Part shown: piece by piece, positions 1-8,011 of the stretch
How positions within the stretch are numbered: position 1 is the first letter of the stretch
How the letters are laid out: the number at the start of each line of letters is the position of its first letter
Assembly: GCA_003353855.1 (NCBI GenBank)
Contig: PIVS01000007.1
Span: 1 to 34,725 of the forward strand
Source of the DNA: Desulfobacteraceae bacterium
GTDB lineage: Bacteria; Desulfobacterota; Desulfobacteria; Desulfobacterales; Desulfobacteraceae
Reading direction: 5' to 3'
Length of the DNA stretch: 34,725 nt
The notes under the pieces: model-generated
Told to the model about the DNA's origin: nothing
Databases searched by the model: none
What the model saw: the letters and a program-made list of their open reading frames with translations, nothing else
Translations under genes and position numbers: made by a program

Positions 1-119
1 CTGTCCCACGCAACTTAACCTGAAGTTTCTTTATTTCTAATCCCTGAATTTAACCTGACAGGTAAGCAAGTGTGGGATTTTTAGCTGGATTTGAGGTTGA
101 TCTGCGGGCTTCTCTACAA

Positions 120-1508
120 TTAATCCCCATACTTCATCAGATCGTAAACACAGAGCAGTCGTCTATAGAGTGTATTGGTCTTATTTTCCATCTTGATTAA
201 GAAATCCTTAATATCATACAATTCCACTTGTCCATTATAAACTGCCCAAAATATGGCGTTTAGTTTATTGCTCAACGTAATTTTATCATCCTCAATTATA
301 CTTTTTGTATCTTTGTGTTCAGATTGGCAGGCATGATTAAGATTTTCAAGATGAGTAGCAATTTTTTTTCTTTGTTGATCTTTAAGTTCTTCTGCTTTAA
401 GAATATCTTCGCAAATATTGCTAAAGGCAAAAATCGGAAACCATTGAGAGCTATTAATTGTTATTTTATTAATCAGTTTAAGAAGTTGATCATTGGATTC
501 GTCAATTATACTGAAGTAATTAGACATCATTTCAGAGGAGGATTGGAATTGATAAGTAATAGTCTTTTTGGAGCCAATTGCAATTATCTTTTCATTATTA
601 TCAAGGGAGTCGAGATCTTCTGTGATATTTACCTTTATATTACCACCAGAATAAATTTCCTTAACTATGCTCTGAACTTTACGTACATCCATAGCGGAGA
701 TTGGTAGAGTTAGATCAGAAAGGGCTTTATAGACCTCAACAAAATCATCTGTCTTTACTTTGTTAATTCTGATTGTTGCAAAACCTTCGAGATCGATATC
801 ATGTTCACAAATTTCATGTGAAGTTGATCCCTTCTCATGCTCAATCAAAAGAAAGTTATTACGGATTCTTTCAGCATCTTCTGAATTTGGTTCAACATAA
901 GTAAAAATAGTCTTCAGTAAACTCTTGATATTTTCATCTCCAATCGCATATCCGATGAAAATAATGGGGTTATGAATGAAGATTGATAGTAATTGAGCCC
1001 GAATCAATTCATATTTTTCATTGAACTTAACATAATCATCCGAAGTTATGATAATTTTTAACGGTTGAGAATTGCAACCATGAATTTTGTAAACTGAGCC
1101 ATAGGGGTTGCTAAGTAGAATATCATTGCCTACTAATGGTTGGAAGCCAAAAACGTTTTCAATAAGGCAATCATAGTTTGTTGTAATAATTGAACCAATG
1201 TTCTTTCTAACTTTTTTTAATTCTGCAATTTCTTCTTCTTTTTCTTCTCGAAACTCCAACGCCCCTAATAATTTTGATATATAGATTTTTAGTCGGCTTA
1301 AATTGTTATTAGCCTCCATTTCCTGATAGAAGACATCATTAACATCCTTGAACTTGCCATTTCTATCATCCAAAAGATCGTTATTAAATTCTTCCTCTAA
1401 TAGACGTGCAACTTTGGCAAAATCATATTTTCCATTAACTTCACATTTTGATTTTATATCAAAATAAAACTCAGCATTTCCTTTTAAATCACATGAAATT
1501 TTTTTTAA
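120..1508 (-). pseudogene. SIR2-family protein, C-terminal part (gene split by IS element)
   Basis: This is the 3' part of a SIR2-like gene; its 5' part lies at 5808-5924 beyond the insertion. Visible NAD-binding-fold motifs are TTNYD, KIHG and GYAIGD, at about residues 145, 177 and 222 of the reconstructed 498-residue protein. The remaining roughly 250 residues have no motif I recognise. A TTG-initiated ORF begins at 1373, but the frame stays open upstream to the insertion junction and that extra stretch (for example DLKGNAEFY, LLEEEFN) reads as genuine protein, so the TTG is not the native start. SIR2-like proteins of this build often act as NAD-consuming abortive-infection effectors in bacteria (family knowledge). 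As it stands the gene should be inactive, because it lacks the N-terminal GTG glycine motif. Confidence 0.88.
1501..1508. repeat. Target-site duplication, left copy (TTTTTTAA)
   Basis: The 8 bp TTTTTTAA directly precede the left end of the IS21-like element and recur directly after its right end at 5809-5816. Deleting the element plus one copy rejoins the SIR2 reading frame without a shift, which fixes the duplication length at 8 bp. That lies within the 4-8 bp range known for IS21-family elements. Confidence 0.9.
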
Positions 1509-1827
1509 CCCTGGCGCTCAAGCAAAGTTCCCCACCATATGCTCACAAGACTCCCCCCCCCCAGTTTTTTAAAGTCTCAGACATTCTGTCATAAAGTCTA
1601 AAAACACCACCCATAGCAAAAAAAACATTAATCATTCAAATCACGATTAGGTGTATTTGAACGGCTTTTGTATGTAATGAAGATGTGATATGAAAAATGT
1701 CAAAAGAGGGAAAGCCCGAAACAGCCATTTCGGGCTTTCAAATGAACTTCGGCCTTAACCGATAGCACAACAAAGCGCTAATTAGCATAATCTGGCTATC
1801 GGTAAAAATCAAGAGTGTAGTCAAACG
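1509..1827. other. Left-end non-coding region of the IS21-like element
   Basis: These 319 bp carry no gene. They hold the left terminal repeat, a run of ten C (1553-1562), a short repeated AAAGTCT motif (around 1575 and 1604), a perfect 12-bp hairpin (1710-1739) and a 9-bp inverted repeat ACCGATAGC/GCTATCGGT (1758-1766 and 1795-1803). Such ends normally contain transposase binding sites and the element promoter; which of these repeats does that is unknown. Confidence 0.6.
1710..1739. terminator. Perfect 12-bp stem-loop near IS left end
   Basis: GAAAGCCCGAAA (1710-1721) pairs perfectly with TTTCGGGCTTTC (1728-1739) around a 6-nt loop. On the minus strand the 3' side is T-rich (TCTTTTGACATTTTTC), so it could stop outward minus-strand transcription. 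It could equally insulate the element from incoming transcription. There is no clean U-tract on the plus strand. Confidence 0.5.
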
Positions 1828-2193
1828 ATGCTGCTTATTTCTATCTATTGCCATTGGTGTACGACTCCTTTTTTAATTTGCCGTTCCTGCTACCGCGGGC
1901 ATGTTTACTGCAGTGATGCCTGCCGTGAAGCTGGTCGCCGTGAGTCCCTCAATAAAGCCCAGCGCCGCTACCGCAAAACCAAAAAGGGCAAAAAATCGCA
2001 TTCTGATTCAGAAAATCGGCGCCGATACGGAAAAACCCAACCTCAAGTAAAAAAAATGGATGATCAGACTACTCGGTTGCCGGATTTTATGTCATCGATA
2101 GAAACGTATAAACCCTTTTCCACCGAGAAATGTCATTTCTGCGGGCGGAAGGGGACGATTGTGAGCGTTTTTCCATGGCGTGATTACGGCTGA
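1828..2193 (+). CDS. Small Cys-rich zinc-finger-like protein of the IS element
   Basis: A 121-residue protein with regularly spaced cysteines at residues 8, 11, 18, 21, 28 and 32 (CHWC, CRSC, then CSDAC), and a further CHFC pair near the C-terminus. A strongly basic Arg/Lys stretch follows (RRYRKTKKGKK). This arrangement suggests one or two zinc-binding knuckles followed by a DNA- or RNA-binding tail. The ATG at 1828 has no clear ribosome site. It is the first gene of the element and is followed 15 bp later by the winged-helix-like gene. I recall similar short CxxC...YCSDAC proteins near IS21-type transposases, but no function is established that I can name; a regulator or a transposition cofactor is a guess. 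Confidence 0.72.
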   Translation: MLLISIYCHWCTTPFLICRSCYRGHVYCSDACREAGRRESLNKAQRRYRKTKKGKKSHSDSENRRRYGKTQPQVKKMDDQTTRLPDFMSSIETYKPFSTEKCHFCGRKGTIVSVFPWRDYG

Positions 2194-2208
2194 CAAGGAG
2201 GTTGGGTT

Positions 2209-2610
2209 ATGATTATACCGCTTTTACCGAAACGGGTTAGGAAAATAAGGGGAAGTTTTGCATTTGTCGAGCATCGTTTTTTAAGGGCTGGCTTCATGGC
2301 CAGCCTTGGTAAGGACGAACTGTCGTTGTATTTTTTCCTGGTGATGGCAGGCAACCGAGAGGGCCTGTCCTATTATAGTTATGACAAGATATGCCTGATG
2401 TTGAAGATGTACCTGGATGACTATATACTCGCCCGGGATGGTCTTATTGACAAAAATTTGATCGCCTTTGACGGGTATCTGTTCCAGGTATTGTCACTGC
2501 CTGACCATGTGTTGAAACAGGAAGTATTACAGACACCAGAACGTATGGCCATGCACGATCCGGCCACGATAAGACAGTTTATCAAAAAGTCATTAAACGA
2601 TGCGGATTGA
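2209..2610 (+). CDS. Winged-helix-like accessory protein of the IS element
   Basis: A 133-residue protein preceded by a strong ribosome site (AAGGAGG, 8 bp before the ATG). The middle part (ELSLYFFLVMAGNREG, then a helix-rich DKICLMLKM segment and DGLIDKNLIAFDG) has the pattern of a winged helix-turn-helix: a helix, a recognition-helix-like segment, then a beta wing. The last 11 bp overlap the start of the ParB-like gene, which implies translational coupling. It probably binds DNA, perhaps the element ends or its own promoter. The domain call rests on pattern reading only. Confidence 0.68.
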   Translation: MIIPLLPKRVRKIRGSFAFVEHRFLRAGFMASLGKDELSLYFFLVMAGNREGLSYYSYDKICLMLKMYLDDYILARDGLIDKNLIAFDGYLFQVLSLPDHVLKQEVLQTPERMAMHDPATIRQFIKKSLNDAD

Positions 2611-3607
2611 CGTTAAAGAAATAGAAATTGCACATCTGAACCTGGGGTATGCCCATACACGGATCCGGAATATCCTCTCTGAAAGGCGTCTTAGCGAATC
2701 CCTGGAGTGCCATGGGCAACTCACACCGGTTATGGTCGTGCCGCAGGACCCTTTGGGATATGTTCTTCTGGACGGGTATCTCCGGGTAGCAGCATTGAAG
2801 CGCCTGGGACAAGACCTGGTCAAAGCTGAGATTCATGAAAGAGAGCAGGAAGCGTTGATCCAGGTTATGTGTCGAAGCCAAGCCCGCCGGTGGGAAATTT
2901 TCGAACACGCTAAACTCATCAAGGAGGCGATGATTCGATTTGATTACTCCCAGATGGATATGGCGCGGTTTCTTGGTAAATCCGAAAGCTTCGTATCCAG
3001 ACGACTTCTGGTATTAGAAAGCTTGGACGAGGAGATGCGCAATCATGTTCAAAAGGGCCGGGTGTCAATTTGGAGCGCCACCCGAATCCTGGCGCCCTTG
3101 GCGCGCGCCAATGCAGGACACGCCCGGCAATTAGTGAAGCATGTCATGGCGCATCCCTTTACTACGCGAGAACTGATGGCTTGGTTCAACACCTACCGCA
3201 GTGCCAACAAAAAGAACCGGTCCATCATGGTCGACAATCCGCGCATGGTGTTGAATGCCCTGAAAGTCACCACCGAAACCGTTGAAGCAGACAGTATACG
3301 TGAAGGAGCTGAGGGACGCTGGGTAAAGGATATCAAGATTGTCACGCAGATGCTCAGACGACTGGCCCGGAACGTTGGGGTGGTTTTTTTCGAACATCAA
3401 TCAACCTCTGACCGCCGTTTGTTGCTTGCCGCCCTTGGGGGGGCGGAGCGTGAATTTAACGAACTCATGGAAAAAATAAGGAGGAACAATGCTGCCAGTC
3501 AAAACAGAGGACACCATCCGGCAACTGCATGCCCGGGGGGTGTCCATCCGGGAAATCAGCCGTCTTTTGAAGCACTCCCGGAAAGCGATTCGGCGTGTCT
3601 TGAGTAA
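2600..3607 (+). CDS. ParB/Spo0J-like protein carried by the IS element
   Basis: A 335-residue protein. Residues about 1-85 resemble the ParB N-terminal nucleotide-binding fold (GQLTPVMVV, then LLDGYLRVAALKRLG). The usual GERR CTP-binding box is replaced by DGYLR, so classical CTP-switch activity is doubtful. Residues about 105-170 match the ParB helix-turn-helix (MDMARFLGKSESFVSRRL, followed by GRVSIWSATRIL). The C-terminus overlaps istA by 119 bp, and the final 35 or so residues (Gly/His/Pro-rich) look like readthrough in a second frame rather than a conserved domain. A ParB-like factor could recognise element ends or guide target choice; that is inference. Confidence 0.8.
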   Translation: MRIDVKEIEIAHLNLGYAHTRIRNILSERRLSESLECHGQLTPVMVVPQDPLGYVLLDGYLRVAALKRLGQDLVKAEIHEREQEALIQVMCRSQARRWEIFEHAKLIKEAMIRFDYSQMDMARFLGKSESFVSRRLLVLESLDEEMRNHVQKGRVSIWSATRILAPLARANAGHARQLVKHVMAHPFTTRELMAWFNTYRSANKKNRSIMVDNPRMVLNALKVTTETVEADSIREGAEGRWVKDIKIVTQMLRRLARNVGVVFFEHQSTSDRRLLLAALGGAEREFNELMEKIRRNNAASQNRGHHPATACPGGVHPGNQPSFEALPESDSACLE

Positions 3608-4877
3608 CACCACGGCACCATTGAAAAACAACGGGTCCAGTTATGATGAGCTTGTCCCCGTAATCCACGAGCAACTGAAGCGATGCAATGGGAATGCAGT
3701 ACGGGTGAAGGAGGAACTCAAGGCCCTTTATGATACGGATATTCCGTACAGCTCACTGACACGTGTAATCCGGGAGATGATGCTCAGGGAACAGACGCGG
3801 AACAAACGTAGCGGGGAATATAACTTTGCTCCGGGTGAAGAAATGCAGCATGACACATCGCCTCACCAGGTGATCATTGGAGCAAAGCGCGTTAACGCCC
3901 AGTGTGCCGGTCTCATTCTGGCCTACTCGCGGAAAATTTATGTCCAGTATTACCCCTGTTTTAAACGGTTTGAATCCAAGGTTTTTCTGGATGCGGGCTT
4001 GCGTCATTTTGATGGGGTTTGTCCAAGCTGCATTATTGACAATACGAGTGTCATTCTGGCTGGCGGGGCCGGAAAAAATGCTGTGATTTCTCCAGAAATG
4101 AAGGCGTTTGCTGACTATTTTGGTGTCACTTTTAATGCACATGAAATTAACCATGCTGACCGAAAGGGACGAATTGAAAGGACCTTTCGTTATGTGGAGG
4201 ACAATTTCCTAGCAGGACGTGAATTTACCGACTGGAATGACTTGAATACTCAAGCTCTTTGGTGGTGTGAAACGATTGCCAACTCCAAGCCAAAACGGTC
4301 TTTAAAGGGCAAAACACCAGAGATGGTCTATCTGATGGAAAAACGGCATCTTCGAAAACTGCCCATTTATCTGCCACCGATTTATGAAACCCGGTATTGC
4401 ATTGTGAATATGTCCGGCTATGTCACTGTGGACACCAACCGTTATTCTGTACCCGAGCGGCTGGTGGGCCAGACCGTGGAAGTTCACAAAGAATGGATGT
4501 ATATACGCGTATATCATAAACGTAAGAAAGTTGCCGAACATTCACGTGTGGTTGATAAACGCGACACCCGTGTTAGAACTCCGGAGCATCATCCTCCCTT
4601 ATTTACGCGCAAATCACCATCATTAAAAGAGGTGACCGTACTTACGGGGCACTCTGATGTTCTGGATCAATATGTCAATGCGATGAAAAAACGTGTCCGG
4701 GGCCGTGGTGCACGAAAGTTCAAGCAGCTGTTGGACCTGAAACGAACCTATCCCCTGGAAGCGTTTATCAAAGCCATAAAAACCGCTTTGCACTATGGGC
4801 TTTTTGATCTGAACCGTCTGGAACGTATTATTTTATCAAATATTGCCGGTGATTTTTTTGATCTGGAGGAGCCATGA
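3489..4877 (+). CDS. istA: IS21-type transposase IstA
   Basis: The DDE recombinase of the element, 462 residues. An N-terminal Hin/resolvase-like helix-turn-helix (TIRQLHARGVSIREISRLL, about residues 9-27) is followed by the RNase-H-fold catalytic core. Candidate catalytic residues are D122 (MQHD), D184 (CIIDNTS) and E230 (KGRIERTFRYVE). A C-terminal beta-rich Mu-type domain region (VTVDTNRYSVP) follows. A strong ribosome site (AAGGAGG) lies 6 nt before the ATG. The stop codon overlaps the istB start (ATGA), the usual istAB coupling. The length agrees with IS21-family IstA, and no frameshift or internal stop is present. Confidence 0.95.
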   Translation: MLPVKTEDTIRQLHARGVSIREISRLLKHSRKAIRRVLSNTTAPLKNNGSSYDELVPVIHEQLKRCNGNAVRVKEELKALYDTDIPYSSLTRVIREMMLREQTRNKRSGEYNFAPGEEMQHDTSPHQVIIGAKRVNAQCAGLILAYSRKIYVQYYPCFKRFESKVFLDAGLRHFDGVCPSCIIDNTSVILAGGAGKNAVISPEMKAFADYFGVTFNAHEINHADRKGRIERTFRYVEDNFLAGREFTDWNDLNTQALWWCETIANSKPKRSLKGKTPEMVYLMEKRHLRKLPIYLPPIYETRYCIVNMSGYVTVDTNRYSVPERLVGQTVEVHKEWMYIRVYHKRKKVAEHSRVVDKRDTRVRTPEHHPPLFTRKSPSLKEVTVLTGHSDVLDQYVNAMKKRVRGRGARKFKQLLDLKRTYPLEAFIKAIKTALHYGLFDLNRLERIILSNIAGDFFDLEEP

Positions 4878-5599
4878 GACAAAAAATAGAACAGATTTTG
4901 AATGAACTGCGGCTTAAAGGAATGTCCACGGTCTTGGATAATGAACTGGATGATGCGGAAAAAAAAGGTTCTCCGGTTACCCAGGTTCTATATCGTCTGC
5001 TCCAGGAGGAACTCAAACACCGTAGGGAACGCAGCATGCTCTACAGAATCAATAACGCCAAAATTCCTTGGTCATGGACACTACAGACGTTCCCGTATGA
5101 CCTGCAGCCTGGTGTCCGCAAACACCAGATCCAGGCACTTGCGGAACTTTCGTTTGTGGCTAAAGCGGAAAATATCGTTTTTATCGGTCCACCTGGAACC
5201 GGCAAATCCGGCCTGGCTTCAGGTCTCCTACGGCAGGCCTTAATCGAAGGATATCGTGGACTGTTCTACAATGCCCAGGACTTGCTTGATGAAGTGTATG
5301 CCTCTCTGGCCGATCAAAGTACACCCAAATTCATCAAACGATTGTCAAAATATGATTTGCTGCTTATTGATGAGCTCGGCTACCTGACACTCAAATCAGA
5401 ACAGATAAACGCCTTCTTTAAATTGATGGGTGAACGTTATAATCGAAAATCAACGATAATCACTACTAATCTGGATTACTCTGAATGGTACGATCTGTTT
5501 AAAAAAAAGGATCTTGTTGACGCCATGCTTGACCGTCTCAAGCATAAATGTACGACCATTAAAATCGACGGCCCTTCTTTACGTACACCTTCTGAGTAG
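4874..5599 (+). CDS. istB: IS21-type transposition helper ATPase IstB
   Basis: A DnaA/DnaC-like AAA+ ATPase of 241 residues that helps IstA with target selection and strand transfer (family role). Walker A is GPPGTGKS at residues 105-112, Walker B is DLLLIDE at about 161-167, and a sensor-1-like TTNL follows. The N-terminal 60 or so residues are helical and charged, as in IstB. It overlaps istA by 4 bp. Length and motifs indicate an intact protein. It is the last gene of the element; a long hairpin follows 14 bp downstream. Confidence 0.95.
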   Translation: MRQKIEQILNELRLKGMSTVLDNELDDAEKKGSPVTQVLYRLLQEELKHRRERSMLYRINNAKIPWSWTLQTFPYDLQPGVRKHQIQALAELSFVAKAENIVFIGPPGTGKSGLASGLLRQALIEGYRGLFYNAQDLLDEVYASLADQSTPKFIKRLSKYDLLLIDELGYLTLKSEQINAFFKLMGERYNRKSTIITTNLDYSEWYDLFKKKDLVDAMLDRLKHKCTTIKIDGPSLRTPSE

Positions 5600-5612
5600 A
5601 AGCATCAGAAGT

Positions 5613-5658
5613 AACAACATTTAATGCCCAGCCTTCTAGCAGGGTATTAAATGTTGTT
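5613..5658. terminator. 17-bp stem-loop after istB
   Basis: AACAACATTTAATGCCC (5613-5629) pairs with GGGTATTAAATGTTGTT (5642-5658), with one non-canonical position and a 12-nt loop. It lies directly after istB and would end the element's transcript or protect its 3' end. No T-tract follows, so classic intrinsic termination is uncertain. Confidence 0.55.
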
Positions 5659-5807
5659 CACAGTATGACAGACTTGCCCTATGCCACCTCCAAACTTCAT
5701 AAAAGTAGATGAATAAAATTCAAATCAAATATAATTTTTTAAATTATGCGCATTTGACGGGCACTTGGCTGATGATTATGTCCGGTATCCTTCCTGTTAG
5801 CGCCCAG

Positions 5808-5924
5808 GTTTTTTAATAGACCATCCCATGTATATGAGTTGGAGAGGTATCTTAAACTAAAACCTGTACCTATAAAAAGAACAGGATGATTTCGGTACTT
5901 TGAGATAAACTCTCGTATATCCAT
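5808..5924 (-). pseudogene. SIR2-family protein, N-terminal part (39 codons before the IS element)
   Basis: The 5' end of the split SIR2 gene. The ATG at 5922-5924 has an AAAGG ribosome site 7-8 nt upstream. The protein begins MDIREFISKYRNHP and contains the Rossmann-type glycine motif GTGFS at residues 19-23, then TWDGLL. After residue 39 the frame runs into IS sequence (the next 22 or so codons of the ORF down to 5739 are element DNA). Joined at the TTTTTTAA repeat to the downstream part, it continues LLKK-ISCDLKGN without a frame change, giving 498 codons. Insertion is therefore recent enough that neither half has decayed. Confidence 0.88.
5809..5816. repeat. Target-site duplication, right copy (TTTTTTAA)
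   Basis: Second copy of the 8-bp duplication, directly after the element's right end (GCGCCCAGG at 5800-5808). It is in the correct orientation and identical to 1501-1508. Confidence 0.9.
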
Positions 5925-6680
5925 AAATTTTACCTTTATTCTTTTACAATAAATGTTTAACTATTTTATCGATCCAATCCCTAAAAACTAAGAACACTAT
6001 CACCTTAAATATAAATAGAGGTTTTTTAACTGCCTTATTTAATGATGAAAGCATAGGCAAACAAAAACCACTACTTTTTTTTGTTATTAAAAGAAAACTT
6101 ATTCAAAAAACACACAATCGTTACAAGAAAATGCAAGAATAGCAACTTTCTTTTTGAGAAAACATCATTTTCAAATAGCAGAATAAATTAGAGGGATAAA
6201 CATATCCTGGATATATCTGATTTTCAAAGGAGGTATCGAACAAAAAAGGTTAAATGGCTATTACCCTTTTTATATAGAAATTATGCGATAACTATTTTGA
6301 TATGGTACTGATTTTATTTATACGATACGTCCACGCCCGCCCCACATTAAAAAAACAATAAAGTGACTTGTTGAAATTTTAATGACAACTCATTTCTTTC
6401 ACATTCAAGATTGCTTTTTCAAATAATATACCTGATCGATCATGACTCAGTAACCTGCTTTTGTACATAAACTAAAAATCACAGATTCGAAATCAAAAAC
6501 CATCTGCAAAAAAATTTGTACCAAAAATCCCGCAATATATCCTCCAAACACCCCAAACTCCTTGAAAATCCGCCATTTCAACCATTATATAAACCGATAT
6601 CTATATATATAAATAATTATAGGAACCTATAATCCGTAACGTTTTTAACCCAAAACCCAAACAAAAAAGGAGATCCAATC
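5925..6680. other. AT-rich intergenic region without a convincing gene
   Basis: About 750 bp with no ORF above 60 codons. It should contain the (now useless) SIR2 promoter on the minus strand and the promoter of the plasmid-like block on the plus strand. It holds a 13-bp palindrome ATATCCTGGATAT (6202-6214), an orphan AAAGGAGG (6226-6233) followed only by very short frames, and an 18-bp palindrome (6616-6633). A lone TTTTTAACC (6642-6650) resembles the sites flanking parA further on. Confidence 0.6.
6616..6633. promoter_or_regulatory. 18-bp perfect palindrome upstream of the island gene block
   Basis: ATTATAGG-AA-CCTATAAT: two perfect 8-bp arms. It lies about 50 bp upstream of the first ribosome site of the plus-strand block. 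Each arm also contains a TATAAT, a possible -10 element. An upstream TTGAAA (6562-6567) with TATATA (6586-6591), spacing 18, is another possible promoter. The palindrome is a likely operator for a dimeric repressor; the regulator is not identified. Confidence 0.4.
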
Positions 6681-6899
6681 ATCGATTTTTTAACAAACCC
6701 CTGGTTCATTGCAACCATGGCAATCAACATCTTGGCGCTGATCTATCTGGCCATTAAATTTTATTACAGGAGTAAAAAAGAACCCACACTCTTCGAAAAA
6801 CTTCGAGATGCAGGTATCTTTCCAACGGTCAGAAAACCAATTAAAAAGAATGACCTGAAAGGAGGTGACACCGACTGCAATCAAAACAATAACCCTTAG
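6681..6899 (+). CDS. Small single-pass membrane protein, possible ATC start
   Basis: A short protein with a hydrophobic stretch (NPWFIATMAINILALIYLAI) followed by a basic, soluble tail. The first ATG is at 6717 and has no ribosome site. An excellent one (AAAAAAGGAG, 6663-6672) lies 8 nt before an in-frame ATC at 6681, which would give 72 residues starting I/M-D-F-L-T-N-P. Either the rare ATC start is used or the start codon has mutated. It opens the plus-strand block and the next gene follows after 21 bp. Function unknown. Confidence 0.5.
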   Translation: MDFLTNPWFIATMAINILALIYLAIKFYYRSKKEPTLFEKLRDAGIFPTVRKPIKKNDLKGGDTDCNQNNNP

Positions 6900-6920
6900 C
6901 CAAAAAAGGAAACACGCCTA

Positions 6921-7583
6921 TTGAAAATATACTTATTTAACATTGTAAAATATCCATTTTTAATGCTCTTGATTATCACATCGGGTACAGCATTATATAG
7001 TCAAATTACTGGATCTTATTTCATTGATCCCATTCAAAAAATCAAAGATTTACATTCCCAGCATAGAAGAGATGAAGCACTGGATTTGGTCCAATTTTAT
7101 GAAGAAAACAAAACCATTGATCCTCAAGAACTAAAAGAAATTAAAGCTGATCTTGAATATACAGCTATTGAAAAATTTAAAGCAATTGCAGTGGGTGCAG
7201 TAACAGGAAAAGTTTGGGATACTTTTTCTGGGATAGGTGCTATTGCTTCTGACTTTTTCGTTTGGGGGGACATCAGGGACCTTGGAATACAGACATGGCG
7301 ATTTTTGAAAAATGAGAAGACAGATGCAATAATTGCTGTTTTATCAGGTGTCGGAATATTTCTCTCCATTCAACCCTATGCGGATGTTTCGGTATCATTT
7401 GCTAAAAATTCATTTAAATATTTCAAAAGGATTTTAAGCTTTGGCGGCAACAAGAGTTTCCTTAAACGAATATTGGAGGGAAAATCATCTTTGAAAGAAA
7501 TGAAAATGATTTTCAACCTATTAAAAAAAACAAATGGTCCATACCCAGAACAGCATCTATTCTTTCAAATGTTCGTAATATAA
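6921..7583 (+). pseudogene. Membrane protein, N-terminal frame (frameshifted with the next ORF)
   Basis: A TTG start at 6921 follows AAAAAAGGA. The frame encodes an N-terminal hydrophobic segment (FLMLLIITSGTALY), a charged helical stretch, and a second hydrophobic segment near residue 135-160 (AIIAVLSGVGIFLSI). The last 18 codons after the A8 run (7523-7530) are probably out of frame. Re-reading one A there continues in the other frame to 8011, giving 363 residues with a hydrophobic C-terminus. Causes could be a true indel, a sequencing error in the homopolymer, or programmed -1 slippage at A-AAA-AAA. No known family recognised. Confidence 0.6.
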
Positions 7584-8011
7584 AGCATCTTGAAGCAGCT
7601 ACTGAATTAATCACAAAATTTAAAAATAATGGTCGTGTATTTATTTCATTGTCAGGTGATATGGGATTATCCTTTTATTCAACTCTGCCAAAAGCTGCAA
7701 GAACTATATATTTTAAAAGGATTTTTTTAAAAAATCCTATGAGTATTATAGGTCTGACAAAGATACATCTGTTCATTCACTCAGCAAAAATTTTAAAGAA
7801 ATATAACCTTGTAGAATTGCTTACCCCAGTTCTTGGAATATCAATTTTGCTTTCCGCACTCCCGCCATATGTCGTTGCAGCCATTTTCATATTATCTGCT
7901 GGATATCTGGCATTCGTCATATCAATGAAATTCAAACCAAAATTTAAAAAAGGAGAAGCAAAAAATGTTGAATCAAGCAGTATTAACCGGAAACATAGGA
8001 CAGGACCCTGA
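7529..8011 (+). pseudogene. Membrane protein, C-terminal frame (continues the 6921 gene by a -1 shift)
   Basis: This frame is open from 7466 to 8011 in AT-rich DNA and reads plausibly (for example ILSNVRNIKHLEAATELI and LSGDMGLSFYSTLPKAARTIYF). The only nominal start, a TTG at 7649, lacks a ribosome site, so it is best read as the second half of the gene starting at 6921. It ends with two likely membrane segments (LLTPVLGISILLSALPPY and a following AAIFILSAGYLAFVI) and a basic tail. It overlaps ssb by 47 bp. Confidence 0.6.

Larger units (their letters stand above)
1509..5808 (+). mobile_element. IS21-like element with three accessory genes, 4,300 bp
   Basis: The boundaries come from the flanking 8-bp duplication and from imperfect terminal inverted repeats: left end CCCTGGCGCTCA (1509-1520), right end read inward CCTGGGCGCTAA (5797-5808), 9 of 12 identical. 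The element carries five same-strand genes with tight or overlapping junctions: a Cys-rich protein (1828), a winged-helix-like protein (2209), a ParB-like protein (2600), IstA (3489) and IstB (4874). It is inserted opposite to the SIR2 gene. Typical IS21 elements are about 2-2.5 kb with istAB only, so the three extra genes make this an enlarged variant. All five frames look intact, so it may still be mobile. Confidence 0.9.

Noticed and set aside
1-119. Possible attachment site or element end at the window start (two TTAACCTGA copies, TCCCAC/GTGGGA pair)
   Set aside because: The repeats are short and nothing else supports a boundary; the sequence to the left is not available.
315-707. 130-codon plus-strand ORF
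   Set aside because: It lies antisense within the SIR2-like gene, which has clear family motifs; the plus-strand frame has no ribosome site or recognisable protein features.
2600-3607. Plasmid partition ParB belonging to the ParA at 15126
   Set aside because: It lies inside the IS21-like element between its flanking duplications, and parA has its own coupled RHH-like partner.
6226-6290. Orphan AAAGGAGG suggesting a small gene
   Set aside because: Only frames of fewer than 20 codons follow; the ATG at 6254 gives 7 codons. It may be a leader, but I cannot support a gene.
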